Program-made: the position numbers and the translations under genes
Shown here: in pieces, positions 38,948 through 48,718 of the stretch
Numbering within the stretch: position 1 is the stretch's first letter
Layout: the number at the start of each line of letters is the position of its first letter
Notes under the pieces: generated by a model
Database searches by the model: none
Told to the model about the DNA's origin: nothing
The model's input: the letters and a program-made list of their open reading frames with translations, nothing else
Origin: Leptospira bandrabouensis
GTDB lineage: Bacteria; Spirochaetota; Leptospiria; Leptospirales; Leptospiraceae
Assembly: GCF_004770905.1 (NCBI RefSeq)
Contig: NZ_RQHT01000014.1
Span: 992,001 to 1,056,000 of the forward strand
Direction: 5' to 3'
DNA length: 64,000 bases

Positions 38948-39949
38948 TTCTTTGCCATCTGCATGTCTGGCAAATCTACCTTTGCCGACATGGACTGGAT
39001 CGTAAGAATCCCAAGGCCATCCACCAAATTGTGTTTTGCGATAGTCGTCAAACGCCTGTTGTATTTCTTCTTGTTTGTTCATCACAAAAGGTCCATATTG
39101 CACCACTGGTTCGGCAATGGGTTTTCCTTCTAAAATCAAAATACGGGCCGCTTCCGATCCATTTTTTAATTCTGCAGAAACATCAGACTTTAGATTGTAC
39201 ATATGTTTTCCGGGAACTAAGACCTCATCGATGACAAGTCCTTCCCCTCGGAAATAATATAGATTTCTATTGTTACCTTCTGAACTTGCGGGAAGAACAA
39301 AACTGGCTTCTGGATCTAAATCTAAAATATAAATTCCTACTTCGTTTTTTGGATCTCCTGCCCAGGAATCTGGTGGAGGGTCTAGTGGTTTTTCGCCAAA
39401 CAAAGATCCTGCGACCGTTTTGATTTTTACTTTTTTACCAGCGGTATCTGAGATAACTTTAACAGGAATGTCTTCGTTCCAAAACATTTTGAAATGTGGA
39501 TCTACAAATTTATTTTTAGCAGGAAGATTTAACCAAATCTGAAAAAGTTCCAAAGTATTTTCTGCCGATTCATCCACCAAAGGAAACATTTCGGAATGTT
39601 GGATCCCAGCACCGGCTGTCATCCATTGTACGTCCCCATCTCCATACCTGCCGGCAGCTCCTTGGGAATCAGCATGGTCAATCAGACCCCTTTGGACTAC
39701 AGTGACTGTTTCAAATCCGCGGTGTGGATGACCAGGAAATCCAGGAATGGTTTCCCCATGATACATCCTCCATCCATCTTTGCCGGCAAAGTCTTGGCCA
39801 ATTTGTCTTCCTTGTAGAGAAGCATCTGGGCCAAACTTTCCATTGCCTTTGGGATAAAAATCTTCGTGGTGAACACAAAACAAAAATGGATCCGATGTTG
39901 GCCATTGGAAATCGAGTTTTTGCGCGTATAATATTGATTTGTGTTTCAT
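38927..39949 (-). CDS. Pirin family protein (long form)
   Basis: Pirins are bicupin iron-binding proteins; bacterial members include quercetinases and transcription cofactors. The 340-residue protein has the N-terminal cupin with PGFPGHPHRGFETVTVVQRG (two His ligands) and AGAGIQHSEMFP (His and Glu ligands), which complete the metal site. The C-terminal cupin lies between about 180 and 290. It is longer than the usual 230-290 residues because of an N-terminal extension and a C-terminal tail. It is a single gene convergent with ilvD. Confidence 0.9.
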   Translation of the reverse strand: MKHKSILYAQKLDFQWPTSDPFLFCVHHEDFYPKGNGKFGPDASLQGRQIGQDFAGKDGWRMYHGETIPGFPGHPHRGFETVTVVQRGLIDHADSQGAAGRYGDGDVQWMTAGAGIQHSEMFPLVDESAENTLELFQIWLNLPAKNKFVDPHFKMFWNEDIPVKVISDTAGKKVKIKTVAGSLFGEKPLDPPPDSWAGDPKNEVGIYILDLDPEASFVLPASSEGNNRNLYYFRGEGLVIDEVLVPGKHMYNLKSDVSAELKNGSEAARILILEGKPIAEPVVQYGPFVMNKQEEIQQAFDDYRKTQFGGWPWDSYDPVHVGKGRFARHADGKEEIPTKS

Positions 39950-40003
39950 CTAATTGTCCTATTTCACGAATACTATCGTTACTAATAAGACAGCAGATAA
40001 GAT

Positions 40004-41143
40004 TCAAAAGTTTTTAACAATAGAAACATTCGCACCAAAGGAACCAAATTCTTTGGAACTTTGGGAAGAATTGATGTTGGGAACGGAACTAAGCTCGACA
40101 GGTGTTTTGCCAGGTCCCCAATTGTATCCGCTCACTTCCGAGATACTAAAAGAAGATATTTGGTAAAAACCGCCATACTTTAAACCGAAGGTCTCGAAAA
40201 TCTTCCAAACAAGTCCGATTTCATAGGTAAGAGAAGCACCACCTAGTCCACGAGATAATCCTTCCTTAGATTGAAACATAGTTAAGTCTGTTTTATTTAC
40301 AGGTGTACTAAAAACCAATTGTTTGTTTGCATTTAATGTTCCTGTAGATGAAGTTTCAATTCCATAAGAGGCAAGTTTAAGTTGTCCTGCAAAAACTGTT
40401 AGGTCACCTATCATGTATAAGTTGAGCCAATCGGTTAACGACGCAACAAATCCAAAACTCATACCATAATTTTTAGTTTTGAACTCGACGGTTCCTGTAG
40501 AAAGGGCATAACCTTCTGTTACAGATTGTTCGCCCGTCCTCAAATAAGGAAATTTTAACTGAAACGATTGGAATGGTCCTCGGGAAGATAATTCTGAATA
40601 GGAAAAACTGAATTCATTCGAGCTTGTACTGGTTAAATAATTAAGTGGTCCTACCCCAATTCTAACACCAACTTCATTGACACCCGACCGCACCCGGTCG
40701 TTTAAATAAAGTCCATTGGTACTAAAACTTGTCCTTGTATCGTTGTAATGTTCTCCTTTTGCATAAACAAATCCTATAAAAAAATCCTCTGAGAATTGGT
40801 GTGAATATTTGATTCTTGGTGATACGGTTGAAGTCGGTCTCGATTCTGCACTTTCGGTAATGATCCCTGGAGGGTTTAAGTTATTTGCTGTATTGGTATT
40901 TGCAAAACTTGCTGCGACACGTGCAGAATTTAAAATACTAGAAACAGACTGAGGGCCACCTTCCGAAGGTGTTTGTAAAAATTCACCCGCAAGTTCCAAT
41001 ACTTTGAGTCTGGAACGTAAGGAAGATCCAGGTTGTTTTGGCAAATCTGGATTAGTTTCTGGTTCATTCGTTTGGCTTTGTGCAAAAAGGGGGAAAGCAA
41101 ATACGACAAAACAAATGAATATTTTTTTTCCAAAACGTAACAT
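40004..41143 (-). CDS. Outer-membrane-type protein of unknown function
   Basis: The 379-residue protein has a signal peptide (KKIFICFVVFAFPLFAQSQ, cleavage near residue 22), then a low-complexity Asn/Pro/Ser region and a series of amphipathic beta strands (SPRIKYSHQFSEDFFIGFVYAKGEHYND, YGMSFGFVASLTDWLNLYMIGDLTVF), ending in the aromatic NVSIVKNF. This pattern fits a beta-barrel outer-membrane protein. No family is recognised. It is on the minus strand after the histidine kinase gene with 76 bases between, possibly but not certainly co-transcribed. Confidence 0.65.
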   Translation of the reverse strand: MLRFGKKIFICFVVFAFPLFAQSQTNEPETNPDLPKQPGSSLRSRLKVLELAGEFLQTPSEGGPQSVSSILNSARVAASFANTNTANNLNPPGIITESAESRPTSTVSPRIKYSHQFSEDFFIGFVYAKGEHYNDTRTSFSTNGLYLNDRVRSGVNEVGVRIGVGPLNYLTSTSSNEFSFSYSELSSRGPFQSFQLKFPYLRTGEQSVTEGYALSTGTVEFKTKNYGMSFGFVASLTDWLNLYMIGDLTVFAGQLKLASYGIETSSTGTLNANKQLVFSTPVNKTDLTMFQSKEGLSRGLGGASLTYEIGLVWKIFETFGLKYGGFYQISSFSISEVSGYNWGPGKTPVELSSVPNINSSQSSKEFGSFGANVSIVKNF

Positions 41144-41219
41144 ATAAATTTATATACGAATGATATAAAATTGATTCGAAAGAAAAAATAAAATCTTTTG
41201 ATGAAGTCAAAAATATTGG

Positions 41220-42488
41220 TCAAGAAATTGCGTTTTGTCCTAATCCTACAAAAAAAGTAGAACCGATTCCTGGTTTACTTTTCACCCAAATGTTTCCCTG
41301 GTGTTTATCAATAAATTCCTTACATAGAATGAGTCCAAGTCCCGTTCCCGATTCCTCTGCAGTGCCTTTCGTAGAAAACTTTTTATCCAATCGAAAGAGA
41401 CTTTCTACTTGTTCTTTTTGCATTCCGATTCCTGAGTCTTTTACAAAGAAAACAGTAGAATCCGTTGGTAAATTTGAATTTAATTTTTTATATTCTAATT
41501 TGGCTTCTAAACTTTTTATTGAATCAAATTCTAAAACACCAACAATGACTTCAGTTTTAATTTTACTATATTTGATAGCATTGGAAATTAAATTCCTCAA
41601 TATAGTTTCAATCATAAATAAATCACCAAAAATCATTTTATCTTTTGGAACTTGATTGATGATGGTCACATCTTTTTTGTTAGCGGAAAGTTTTAATAAA
41701 CTAATGACTCGTTGAATGAGATCGAAAAATGGAATGGAAGTAGGTTGAAAGACAATATTTCCAGTTTGAGATCTGGCCCAATCCAATAAATTTTCGAGTA
41801 AAGAATAAACTAAGTCGGAAGATTCCTCCAACATCTTTAAATATGTAGTCCTTTCCATATCTGAAAATTTTGAATCTTTTTCATTTAAAATTTTGGTGAA
41901 TTCTCTTTGAGTTCCCAAGGGTCCTCTTAAGTCATGAGCGATGATGGAAAAAAATTTATCTTTCGTATCATTGAGTTCTGCTAAGCGAATAGTAGATTGT
42001 TTTAGTTTTTCTTCTGATAATTTTTGTTCAGTAATGTCTCTAATGATGGCACAATTGTATTGTTTTCCTCCATATTCGACTAAATTTACGGTTACTTCGA
42101 TGGGAACAGGAGTCCCATCCTTTCTTTTATTAATAGTTTCTATTGTGAAGGATTTTCGATCTAAAATTTCTTGCCAATGTGCCTTCCATCGTTCTGTACT
42201 AAATAAAGGATCGACTTGGAACATTTGCATAGAAAGTAATTCTTCTTTTGTGTATCCATAATTTTTACATGCGGCTTCATTTACGAAAACGTAATTCCCA
42301 TCTTCATCAAGCCAGACGATCGCTTCTGATATAGTATCAATAGAAAACTGTGTGAATTGGAGTGTATGAATTAGATCTGACTGTTTATTTGCGATATCAT
42401 CACGAGTTTGTTTTAACGTTCGATTTTCTTCTTCTAAACGTTTTAGGTCTGCCACTAGGGATTCGTAAGTTTTTGGATTCAGTGGCAT
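41220..42488 (-). CDS. PAS domain sensor histidine kinase (soluble)
   Basis: The 422-residue kinase begins with a coiled coil (residues about 5-40), followed by a PAS domain (about 45-160) and a HisKA domain with phospho-acceptor His185 in FFSIIAHDLRGP. The HATPase domain shows LRNLISNAIKYS (N box), KDSGIGMQ (G1) and GTGLGLILCKEFI (G2). No transmembrane helix is visible, so the PAS domain would sense a cytoplasmic signal. No response regulator gene is adjacent, making it an orphan kinase. An FNR-like palindrome lies in the upstream intergenic region. Confidence 0.92.
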   Translation of the reverse strand: MPLNPKTYESLVADLKRLEEENRTLKQTRDDIANKQSDLIHTLQFTQFSIDTISEAIVWLDEDGNYVFVNEAACKNYGYTKEELLSMQMFQVDPLFSTERWKAHWQEILDRKSFTIETINKRKDGTPVPIEVTVNLVEYGGKQYNCAIIRDITEQKLSEEKLKQSTIRLAELNDTKDKFFSIIAHDLRGPLGTQREFTKILNEKDSKFSDMERTTYLKMLEESSDLVYSLLENLLDWARSQTGNIVFQPTSIPFFDLIQRVISLLKLSANKKDVTIINQVPKDKMIFGDLFMIETILRNLISNAIKYSKIKTEVIVGVLEFDSIKSLEAKLEYKKLNSNLPTDSTVFFVKDSGIGMQKEQVESLFRLDKKFSTKGTAEESGTGLGLILCKEFIDKHQGNIWVKSKPGIGSTFFVGLGQNAIS

Positions 42489-42547
42489 AGAATAATCTTA
42501 AAATTCATTTTTCGAAAAAACTGCCAAGAACTTAGTCATTGCAATGA

Positions 42548-42561
42548 TTGATTTAGATCAA
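42548..42561. promoter_or_regulatory. FNR/CRP-type palindrome
   Basis: TTGATTTAGATCAA matches the FNR consensus TTGAT-N4-ATCAA exactly. It lies between the divergent histidine kinase gene (start 42488) and the beta-propeller gene (start 42621), 66 bases before the latter. One chance match of this length is not very rare in 64 kb of AT-rich DNA, so regulation is only suggested. Confidence 0.4.
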
Positions 42562-42620
42562 TTAGAATCGGACTTGACTTAAGTAGTTCTCCTAGATAAA
42601 CCTAAACTCCCTGAAACTAT

Positions 42621-44366
42621 ATGTCTTGTTTATTTTGCCAGAAAGGATCTTCCCATTTTTCCCGATTAGAACCTGTGCAGGACGAAAGGCAAACTCACAG
42701 ATTTCCTACAGATGACATTGTGGGAAATGCACAAAATCCGTTTACTGAAATTTATGAATGTAAAAACTGTCAGAGCCTTTGGTGGATTCGAACACGAGGG
42801 ACAGGAGATCCAAGGTCCACCTATCCAGAGTTTTATGAACAGACTGCCGAGCGAATTGATGATCACCGTTCTGATTTGATTCGCAATCCATCAATTTCGG
42901 GAATCCTTTCCAATAAGGAATCTGCATTCCCTTACAATTTTTTTGAGGAAGTCCTCGAGGTTCTAAAAAACTCGAAATCAGATGAACTAAAAACTTTATA
43001 TTACCAAAGAGATCCTAGTTTACCAGCTAACGTTAAAAGGTGGCTTCTCCAATGGTTTCAAAAAGAATTTCCCCAAGAATTTCAAAAAATCCAAAAAAAT
43101 GGATTTCCAACGGCAGCCAATTTACTTTTCACATTGGAGGAAGAAGAAATTGTAATTGTTTCTGAATTTATTACTAAGGACCAATTTGCTTTTATAACTT
43201 CAAAAAAAGATAATTTCTTTTTGCAGTCATACGACTTAACCAATCAAAAAATTCTTTGGAAAATTTCGATTCGTAGGCCCTTTCGAGAAGGTCTTTCCAT
43301 ACCGATTCTATTTTACCAATCAGGATATCTTTGTTCTTACCAAGGTTTCCAAAAAGGTTCCGAATATTATCCAAAACTAAATAGACCAGATACACTTTGT
43401 ATTTATGACTTATTTGGGAATCAGATTGTATCCATCCAACTTGCATTTAAATGTTTTGAAATTCTTTCTACAGAAGAAAGAGATATCTCTGAAAATAGAA
43501 TTTCGCATAATTTTTGTTTTACGATAATAGATGATATTTTGTATCTTCCACACCAATCCCAAATTCAAGTTTATGATTTAAAATTGGGAAAATTGACCCA
43601 AACGATAAAAATGCCAGCAGGTGAATTTTTTTCAGGAAGGGCCTTCCAAACAGAATCAGGAAATATTCTTTTTCATACCTTAAAAGGAATTTTGGGAATC
43701 AATGTTTCTGGTGAAATTATCTTTCAATACCTTTCCCCTTACCACCCAGTTTTTATCGATTCACAGTTTCAATTCTACTATTATTACGCCATCGTGGAAT
43801 CAGCAAATACTGGTGAGAAAAAAACATTTAAAAATACAACCGAATTTGGTATTTCTTTGGTAAGGGAGTTAGCTTCTTTACCCGTCGAATTTCCAGGAGG
43901 AATTTATTTATCCTTTTCTTTGGATGGATCCTTACTTCTGAATTCCCATTTGGAAATCATAAAGTCTTTCCCTTTCACAACCACAGATACACTTGGCCCT
44001 CATTCTTTTGGAATTACAAAAACACCGGCCATTACAACCGAAGATAGAATCATTATCACAAATGATTTTTCTGGTATCTATATGATCGATTTTTCGGGAA
44101 ATGTATTATTAGAAAAGCCAATCCAATCAGAAGTGCTCTCTGTTTTTACTTTTGATGGAAAACACGCGGTCGTTCTTCTTTCCTTTCATGATGACTATAC
44201 GGATAAAGACCAAACAGAACTTTTATTATTATCCCCTAAAGGAGAAATCATCACACAAAAAATACTTTCTGAGCCTAAAGGAATATCTGTGAGTTTTGAT
44301 GGCATTTGTGTCTTCTCCGATCATAATCAAATGTTTGAAATTGATTTATTTGTTACGGAAAATTGA
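42621..44366 (+). CDS. Zinc-ribbon protein with PQQ-like beta-propeller
   Basis: The 581-residue protein starts with CLFC near residue 3 and YECKNCQSLWW near residue 50, two CxxC pairs that form a zinc ribbon. A helical segment follows (about 90-165). From about 180 repeated strands such as LTNQKILWKISI, LGKLTQTIKMP and MIDFSGNVLLEKPI resemble PQQ-like or WD-like beta-propeller blades. There is no signal peptide. It sits six bases before a 7TM SpoIIE phosphatase gene, so the two are probably co-transcribed. Function is unknown; a scaffold or signalling-partner role is inferred from position. Confidence 0.6.
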   Translation: MSCLFCQKGSSHFSRLEPVQDERQTHRFPTDDIVGNAQNPFTEIYECKNCQSLWWIRTRGTGDPRSTYPEFYEQTAERIDDHRSDLIRNPSISGILSNKESAFPYNFFEEVLEVLKNSKSDELKTLYYQRDPSLPANVKRWLLQWFQKEFPQEFQKIQKNGFPTAANLLFTLEEEEIVIVSEFITKDQFAFITSKKDNFFLQSYDLTNQKILWKISIRRPFREGLSIPILFYQSGYLCSYQGFQKGSEYYPKLNRPDTLCIYDLFGNQIVSIQLAFKCFEILSTEERDISENRISHNFCFTIIDDILYLPHQSQIQVYDLKLGKLTQTIKMPAGEFFSGRAFQTESGNILFHTLKGILGINVSGEIIFQYLSPYHPVFIDSQFQFYYYYAIVESANTGEKKTFKNTTEFGISLVRELASLPVEFPGGIYLSFSLDGSLLLNSHLEIIKSFPFTTTDTLGPHSFGITKTPAITTEDRIIITNDFSGIYMIDFSGNVLLEKPIQSEVLSVFTFDGKHAVVLLSFHDDYTDKDQTELLLLSPKGEIITQKILSEPKGISVSFDGICVFSDHNQMFEIDLFVTEN

Positions 44367-44372
44367 TTTTCG

Positions 44373-46415
44373 ATGAATGGGAAAAATATTGGATCAATTC
44401 TTTTTCTAGTTGGACATATTTTAATTTTTGGGAATTCCAAAATTTATGCAGAAGAGGTCATTGTAGAAAGAATCAACATTCAAAATATTGATCAATCGCC
44501 AATCTATCTCGCTCAATCGATGTTAGTTTTTGAAGATCCTTCTAATCGTTTGGATTTTGATACGATTCGTACACCAAACTTTGAAAATCAATTTATAAAA
44601 GTTCCTTCCTCAAAGGAAGCTTTTAACTTTTCCTATTCAAAATCTACGTATTGGTTACGAATCCCATTGGAAAATACGGACCTATCTGCCAAAGAAGTAA
44701 CATTCGTCATTTCTTATCCAAGATTAAAAACTTTGGATTTATATTTTCAAAGTTCCAAAGAAATGAAAAAGATACAATCGGGATATTCAGTTCCTATGTC
44801 AAAACGTCCCTACCAAAGTCGTTTTTTTGTATTTCCCATTTTGTTCCCAGAAAAAACAGAAGCTACGGTGTATCTAAAAGTGGAATCACCTAATTCTATA
44901 AACATACCGATTCAACTATGGAATAGGGATTTGTATGATAGGCACGAGATCAATGACCATGTGATCCAAGCCTTGTATTTTGGCATTGCTTTGGCCATGG
45001 TTCTTTTTAATTTATTTTTATTTTTCATTCTTAAAGATTCTAATTATTTTTTATATGTTTTAGTAGTAATCAGTACAGCTTTTACAATCGCTTCGCATAA
45101 CGGAATATCTTCGGAATATTTTTGGCCAAACTCCCCTTGGATGGACCAATATTCCGTGAATTTTTTTATCTCCATTGTTTTGGTTTTGTTTTTAATTTTT
45201 ATGCGAAAGTTACTAAATACCAAACAATTCACTCCCAGATTGGACCGAGTCAGCTTGGTATTTATTATTTTGCAAATTGTATTACCAATTTGTTATATCT
45301 TATCTTTTGAATCCTTTGTAAAAATCATTGTTCTCAGTCATACCTTAACTTCCTTTTGGATTTTATTAGTTGGTATCGTATGTTCTTTTAAAAAAGAAAG
45401 AATTGCTTATTTTTTCCTTTTAGCATTTTCTTTTTTGTTCTTAGCTTTGATCGTTTCCACGATGCGAGCTTTAGGATTAATACCCACAAATTCTTTTACC
45501 ATCGATGGGCCACAATACGGATCTGCGGCGGAAATGATTTTATTGGCTTTTGCTTTAGCAGATAGATACAATTCAATCCTCAAAGAGAAGGAAGCAGCCG
45601 AAGCACAAGTTAAATCGAACTTAGAAAAATCTAATTTAGATTTGGAAGAAAAGGTAAAGGAACGTACAGATAAGTTAAACCGAAACTTAAATGCAATGAA
45701 AAGGGATCTCTTTGTGGCAAGAAAAATTCAAGAGAATTCTCTGATTATTGATTCCAAACTCATCACGGAGTTAAATCTTGAATATCGTTATCTTCCAGTA
45801 TCCGAAGTGGGTGGAGATTTTTTTGACGTAGTACTTTTAAAAGAATCCAAATATAGAATTCTCATTGCAGATGCCACTGGTCACGGAGTCCAAGCAGCGA
45901 TGATCACAATGGCGATCAAAGGTTTATACGATAATATCAAAACTTTTGAATTACCTCCTTCGAAGGTAATGGAAATTTTTAACGAAGAGTTTATGGATAA
46001 CTTTGTTTCATTGAATAGCCTTCTCACCGCATTGATTATAGACATTGATCTTCGGGAGAAAAAAATTCAATATGCATCCGCAGGTCATCCCGCAGCGGTT
46101 CTTTTGCAAAAGGAACAAATGTTATTGTTATCGAAAACCGGTAGGATGATTGGGCTTAAAAAACAGATCCATTATGAATCATCCGAACTTTACTTCGAAC
46201 CAAAGGATCGGTTGTTTTTATTTACCGATGGCGTTTTTGAGGCCTTTAACGCAAAAGAGGAGGAATTTGGAGAAGAATCCCTTTACCACCTTTTCCAATC
46301 CACCCGAAACTTGAACCTAGCTGCGGTAGAGAACCACCTCCTAAAAACACTACAAAATTTTCTAAATGGTCAGGATCGTCAGGACGATTTGACCATCCTC
46401 GGAATCGATTTTTGA
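44373..46415 (+). CDS. 7TMR-DISM receptor with SpoIIE/PP2C phosphatase output
   Basis: The 680-residue protein has a signal sequence (about 8-28), an extracellular 7TMR-DISM sensing domain (about 30-185) and seven transmembrane helices (about 195-395, for example VIQALYFGIALAMVLFNLFLFFIL). A coiled coil follows (about 405-445: EKEAAEAQVKSNLEKSNLDLEEKVKERTDKL), then a SpoIIE-type serine phosphatase (about 455-680) with VSEVGGDFFDV, ADATGHGVQAAM, YASAGHPAA and RQDDLTILG metal-site motifs. It would convert an outside or membrane signal into dephosphorylation, often of an anti-sigma antagonist; no such partner is adjacent. Confidence 0.92.
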   Translation: MNGKNIGSILFLVGHILIFGNSKIYAEEVIVERINIQNIDQSPIYLAQSMLVFEDPSNRLDFDTIRTPNFENQFIKVPSSKEAFNFSYSKSTYWLRIPLENTDLSAKEVTFVISYPRLKTLDLYFQSSKEMKKIQSGYSVPMSKRPYQSRFFVFPILFPEKTEATVYLKVESPNSINIPIQLWNRDLYDRHEINDHVIQALYFGIALAMVLFNLFLFFILKDSNYFLYVLVVISTAFTIASHNGISSEYFWPNSPWMDQYSVNFFISIVLVLFLIFMRKLLNTKQFTPRLDRVSLVFIILQIVLPICYILSFESFVKIIVLSHTLTSFWILLVGIVCSFKKERIAYFFLLAFSFLFLALIVSTMRALGLIPTNSFTIDGPQYGSAAEMILLAFALADRYNSILKEKEAAEAQVKSNLEKSNLDLEEKVKERTDKLNRNLNAMKRDLFVARKIQENSLIIDSKLITELNLEYRYLPVSEVGGDFFDVVLLKESKYRILIADATGHGVQAAMITMAIKGLYDNIKTFELPPSKVMEIFNEEFMDNFVSLNSLLTALIIDIDLREKKIQYASAGHPAAVLLQKEQMLLLSKTGRMIGLKKQIHYESSELYFEPKDRLFLFTDGVFEAFNAKEEEFGEESLYHLFQSTRNLNLAAVENHLLKTLQNFLNGQDRQDDLTILGIDF

Positions 46416-46511
46416 TTTTTTTAAAAATTAGTTTAATATTAAATAAATATAACATCAAATGATTTCATGTTGTAGTCTATTCTTCAACAGTAAATTAAAT
46501 TGGAGAACCTT

Positions 46512-47588
46512 GTGAAATCATTATTTTCAGAAGCGAAGTTAGGAAATCTTACCTTAAAAAATAAAGTGGTGATGGCCCCCATGACCCGTTCCCGTTCCAT
46601 AGGAAATGTGCCAGGTGATATCGTTGCCACTTATTACGAACAGAGAGCAGAAGCGGGACTGATCATTACCGAAGGAACCTCGCCATCCCCGAATGGTCTT
46701 GGTTATGCGAGAATTCCTGGAATTTTTTCAGAAGAACAAACCAAAGCTTGGAAAAAAGTAACAGACAAAGTTCATGCAAAAGGAAGTAAAATTTTTGTTC
46801 AACTGATGCACACCGGCCGTATTGGACATGAATTAAATTTACCAAAAGGTGCAAAAGTCCTTGGACCATCGGCAATCCTTGCCAAAGGACAAATGTGGAC
46901 AGATGCCGATGGAATGAAAGACCATCCTACACCAAAGGAAATGTCAAAAGAAGAACTCAAACAAACCATCGACGAATTTGTAAACGCATCCAAAAACGCA
47001 ATCAAAGCCGGGTTTGATGGTGTTGAATTACATGCAGCTAACGGATACTTGTTGGAGCAGTTTTTACATCCTTCTTCAAACCAAAGAACGGATGAATATG
47101 GCGGATCTATCGAAAACCGAATTCGATTTATTATAGAAGTGGCGAAAGCAGTTAGCACAGCAATTGGCAAAGATAAAACGGCTATTCGTTTATCTCCCTA
47201 TGGCGCATTCAACGATCTGTTTCCATTTCCCGAAACACATGATGAATATTCATTGTTAGCTGAAAAACTAAATGAAATTGGAATTGTGTATGTTCATTTG
47301 GTAGACCATTCCTCAATGGGTGCACCAACCGTAGAACCAGAAACAGTTAAAAATATCAGAAACGCATTTAAAGGAACTCTGATTCTGAGTGGTGGATATG
47401 ACGTCGACCGTGCGGAAAAAGATTTAACCTCAGGGAATGCCGACCTTGTTGCCTTTGGGAAACCGTTCCTTGCCAATCCAGACCTTGTCACTAGGTTCCA
47501 AAAAAACATTCCTTTAGCTTCTTTTGACCAAACAACTCTTTATACTCCAGGTGAAAAAGGGTATACTGATTATCCAAAAGCAAGCTAA
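46512..47588 (+). CDS. Old Yellow Enzyme family alkene reductase (NADH:flavin oxidoreductase)
   Basis: The 358-residue TIM-barrel flavoenzyme uses FMN to reduce activated C=C bonds and related compounds. Motifs are FSEAKLGNLTLKNKVVMAPMTRSR at the N-terminus, QLMHTGRIGH, VELHAANGYLLEQFLHP and YGGSIENR (FMN- and substrate-binding residues), and LILSGGYD and FGKPFLANPDLV at the C-terminus. I chose GTG 46512 because GGAGA (46502-46506) precedes it by five bases; TTG 46500 would overlap that site. It is monocistronic in appearance. Confidence 0.9.
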   Translation: MKSLFSEAKLGNLTLKNKVVMAPMTRSRSIGNVPGDIVATYYEQRAEAGLIITEGTSPSPNGLGYARIPGIFSEEQTKAWKKVTDKVHAKGSKIFVQLMHTGRIGHELNLPKGAKVLGPSAILAKGQMWTDADGMKDHPTPKEMSKEELKQTIDEFVNASKNAIKAGFDGVELHAANGYLLEQFLHPSSNQRTDEYGGSIENRIRFIIEVAKAVSTAIGKDKTAIRLSPYGAFNDLFPFPETHDEYSLLAEKLNEIGIVYVHLVDHSSMGAPTVEPETVKNIRNAFKGTLILSGGYDVDRAEKDLTSGNADLVAFGKPFLANPDLVTRFQKNIPLASFDQTTLYTPGEKGYTDYPKAS

Positions 47589-47668
47589 CAATGGTTAGCA
47601 AAATTTTAAGTAACAAATTTATTTTTGTGCCTCAAATTTTACTAGTTTAAGAATGTTTTCGTAACAAT

Positions 47669-47755
47669 GACCGGGCTCCTCCGGGGTCCGCTTCGCTCCC
47701 GTCACCTACCATCTAACGCTGGTAGGTGACCAAGCCCTCCAGATCCCTGGCACGG
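47669..47755 (+). repeat. GC-rich palindromic intergenic element
   Basis: This stretch is far more GC-rich than its AT-rich surroundings. GTCACCTACCA (47701-47711) and TGGTAGGTGAC (47720-47730) form a perfect 11-bp stem with an 8-base loop. GGTCCGCTTCGCTCC upstream could form a second small hairpin. No T-run follows, so a simple terminator is unlikely. The rest of the 299-base gap (47589-47887) shows no gene; the carbonic anhydrase gene starts at 47888 without a clear ribosome-binding site. Confidence 0.5.
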
Positions 47756-47887
47756 GTTAATTCCTTCAAATAAAAATCTCCAATATCTTTGCCATTTGTC
47801 AAAGGCAGTGATCGGATTCGGAAACGAAATGCTACCGAACCAAATTCTTTTCTAGTCTTCTTCGTTATAGCGAATTTTTTGTCTACT

Positions 47888-48496
47888 ATGTCAAACACAC
47901 CCATCCAACAAGAAACCAGCCAAGTCCATAAAGAAGTCATTGGTGCGAACGAAAAGTATGCATCGGAATTTGGAAAAAAAGGGGAGTTGGCTCTTCCTCC
48001 CGCCAGAAGTTTTACCATCTTAACCTGTATGGACGCAAGACTTGATCCTGCTAAGTACGCAGGTTTAGCAGAAGGGGATGCACATGTCATTCGTAACGCC
48101 GGTGGTCGAGCCAGTGATGATGCTATTCGTTCGCTTGTGATTTCCTATAAACTACTAGGAACCAAAGAATTTTTTGTAATCCACCACTCCGATTGTGGGA
48201 TGCAACTTTTCACCGATCCTATCATACGTAACCTTCTTTCTAAAAGTTTAAAAACGGCAACAATTGATTCGAACGGTTGGCACAATTTAGAAGAATCGGG
48301 AGGTTCGGAAGAAGCGAAATACATTCCTTTTTTAACCTTCGAAATTTTAGAACAAAGTGTGATCGATGATGTAAAAAGAATTCGAAACCATCCATTGATT
48401 CCCAAAGACATTCCCGTGTATGGATACTATTATGATGTAAAAACAGGGAGACTCGTGGAAGTTCCTGAGGCCACAAAGATTGGGAGAGCTACATAA
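47888..48496 (+). CDS. Beta-class carbonic anhydrase
   Basis: The 202-residue enzyme interconverts CO2 and bicarbonate using zinc. The zinc-binding Cys and the catalytic Asp-Arg pair are in TCMDARLDP, and the remaining His and Cys ligands in [27 protein letters not shown] is also a class signature. I chose ATG 47888 because the N-terminal part of the longer frame (from 47789) is not conserved and overlaps intergenic sequence. No Shine-Dalgarno sequence is visible. The family resembles the small mycobacterial-type beta enzymes. Confidence 0.92.
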   Translation: MSNTPIQQETSQVHKEVIGANEKYASEFGKKGELALPPARSFTILTCMDARLDPAKYAGLAEGDAHVIRNAGGRASDDAIRSLVISYKLLGTKEFFVIHHSDCGMQLFTDPIIRNLLSKSLKTATIDSNGWHNLEESGGSEEAKYIPFLTFEILEQSVIDDVKRIRNHPLIPKDIPVYGYYYDVKTGRLVEVPEATKIGRAT

Positions 48497-48718
48497 TTAT
48501 AAACTCAAAGTTCTTACTAAATTAATTCTCCAGGATATTCCACCTAACAATCTGTTGGTTGGGATGTCTATGTTTGCTCCACCTCTTACAAACCAACCTC
48601 ATTTTTCAAAAGAAACCTAAATTACGAACTCTTACATGAGTTGTAAAATTTAGTAATATGAACTTTTAAGATATTTTTTCTGAGTTTTGGCGATTTGGAT
48701 TTCTGAAACCGAAGGATT

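Noticed and set aside
47701..47730. Hairpin considered as intrinsic terminator for the Old Yellow Enzyme gene
   Set aside because: It lies over 110 bases after the stop and no T-run follows, so it is recorded as a palindromic element instead.
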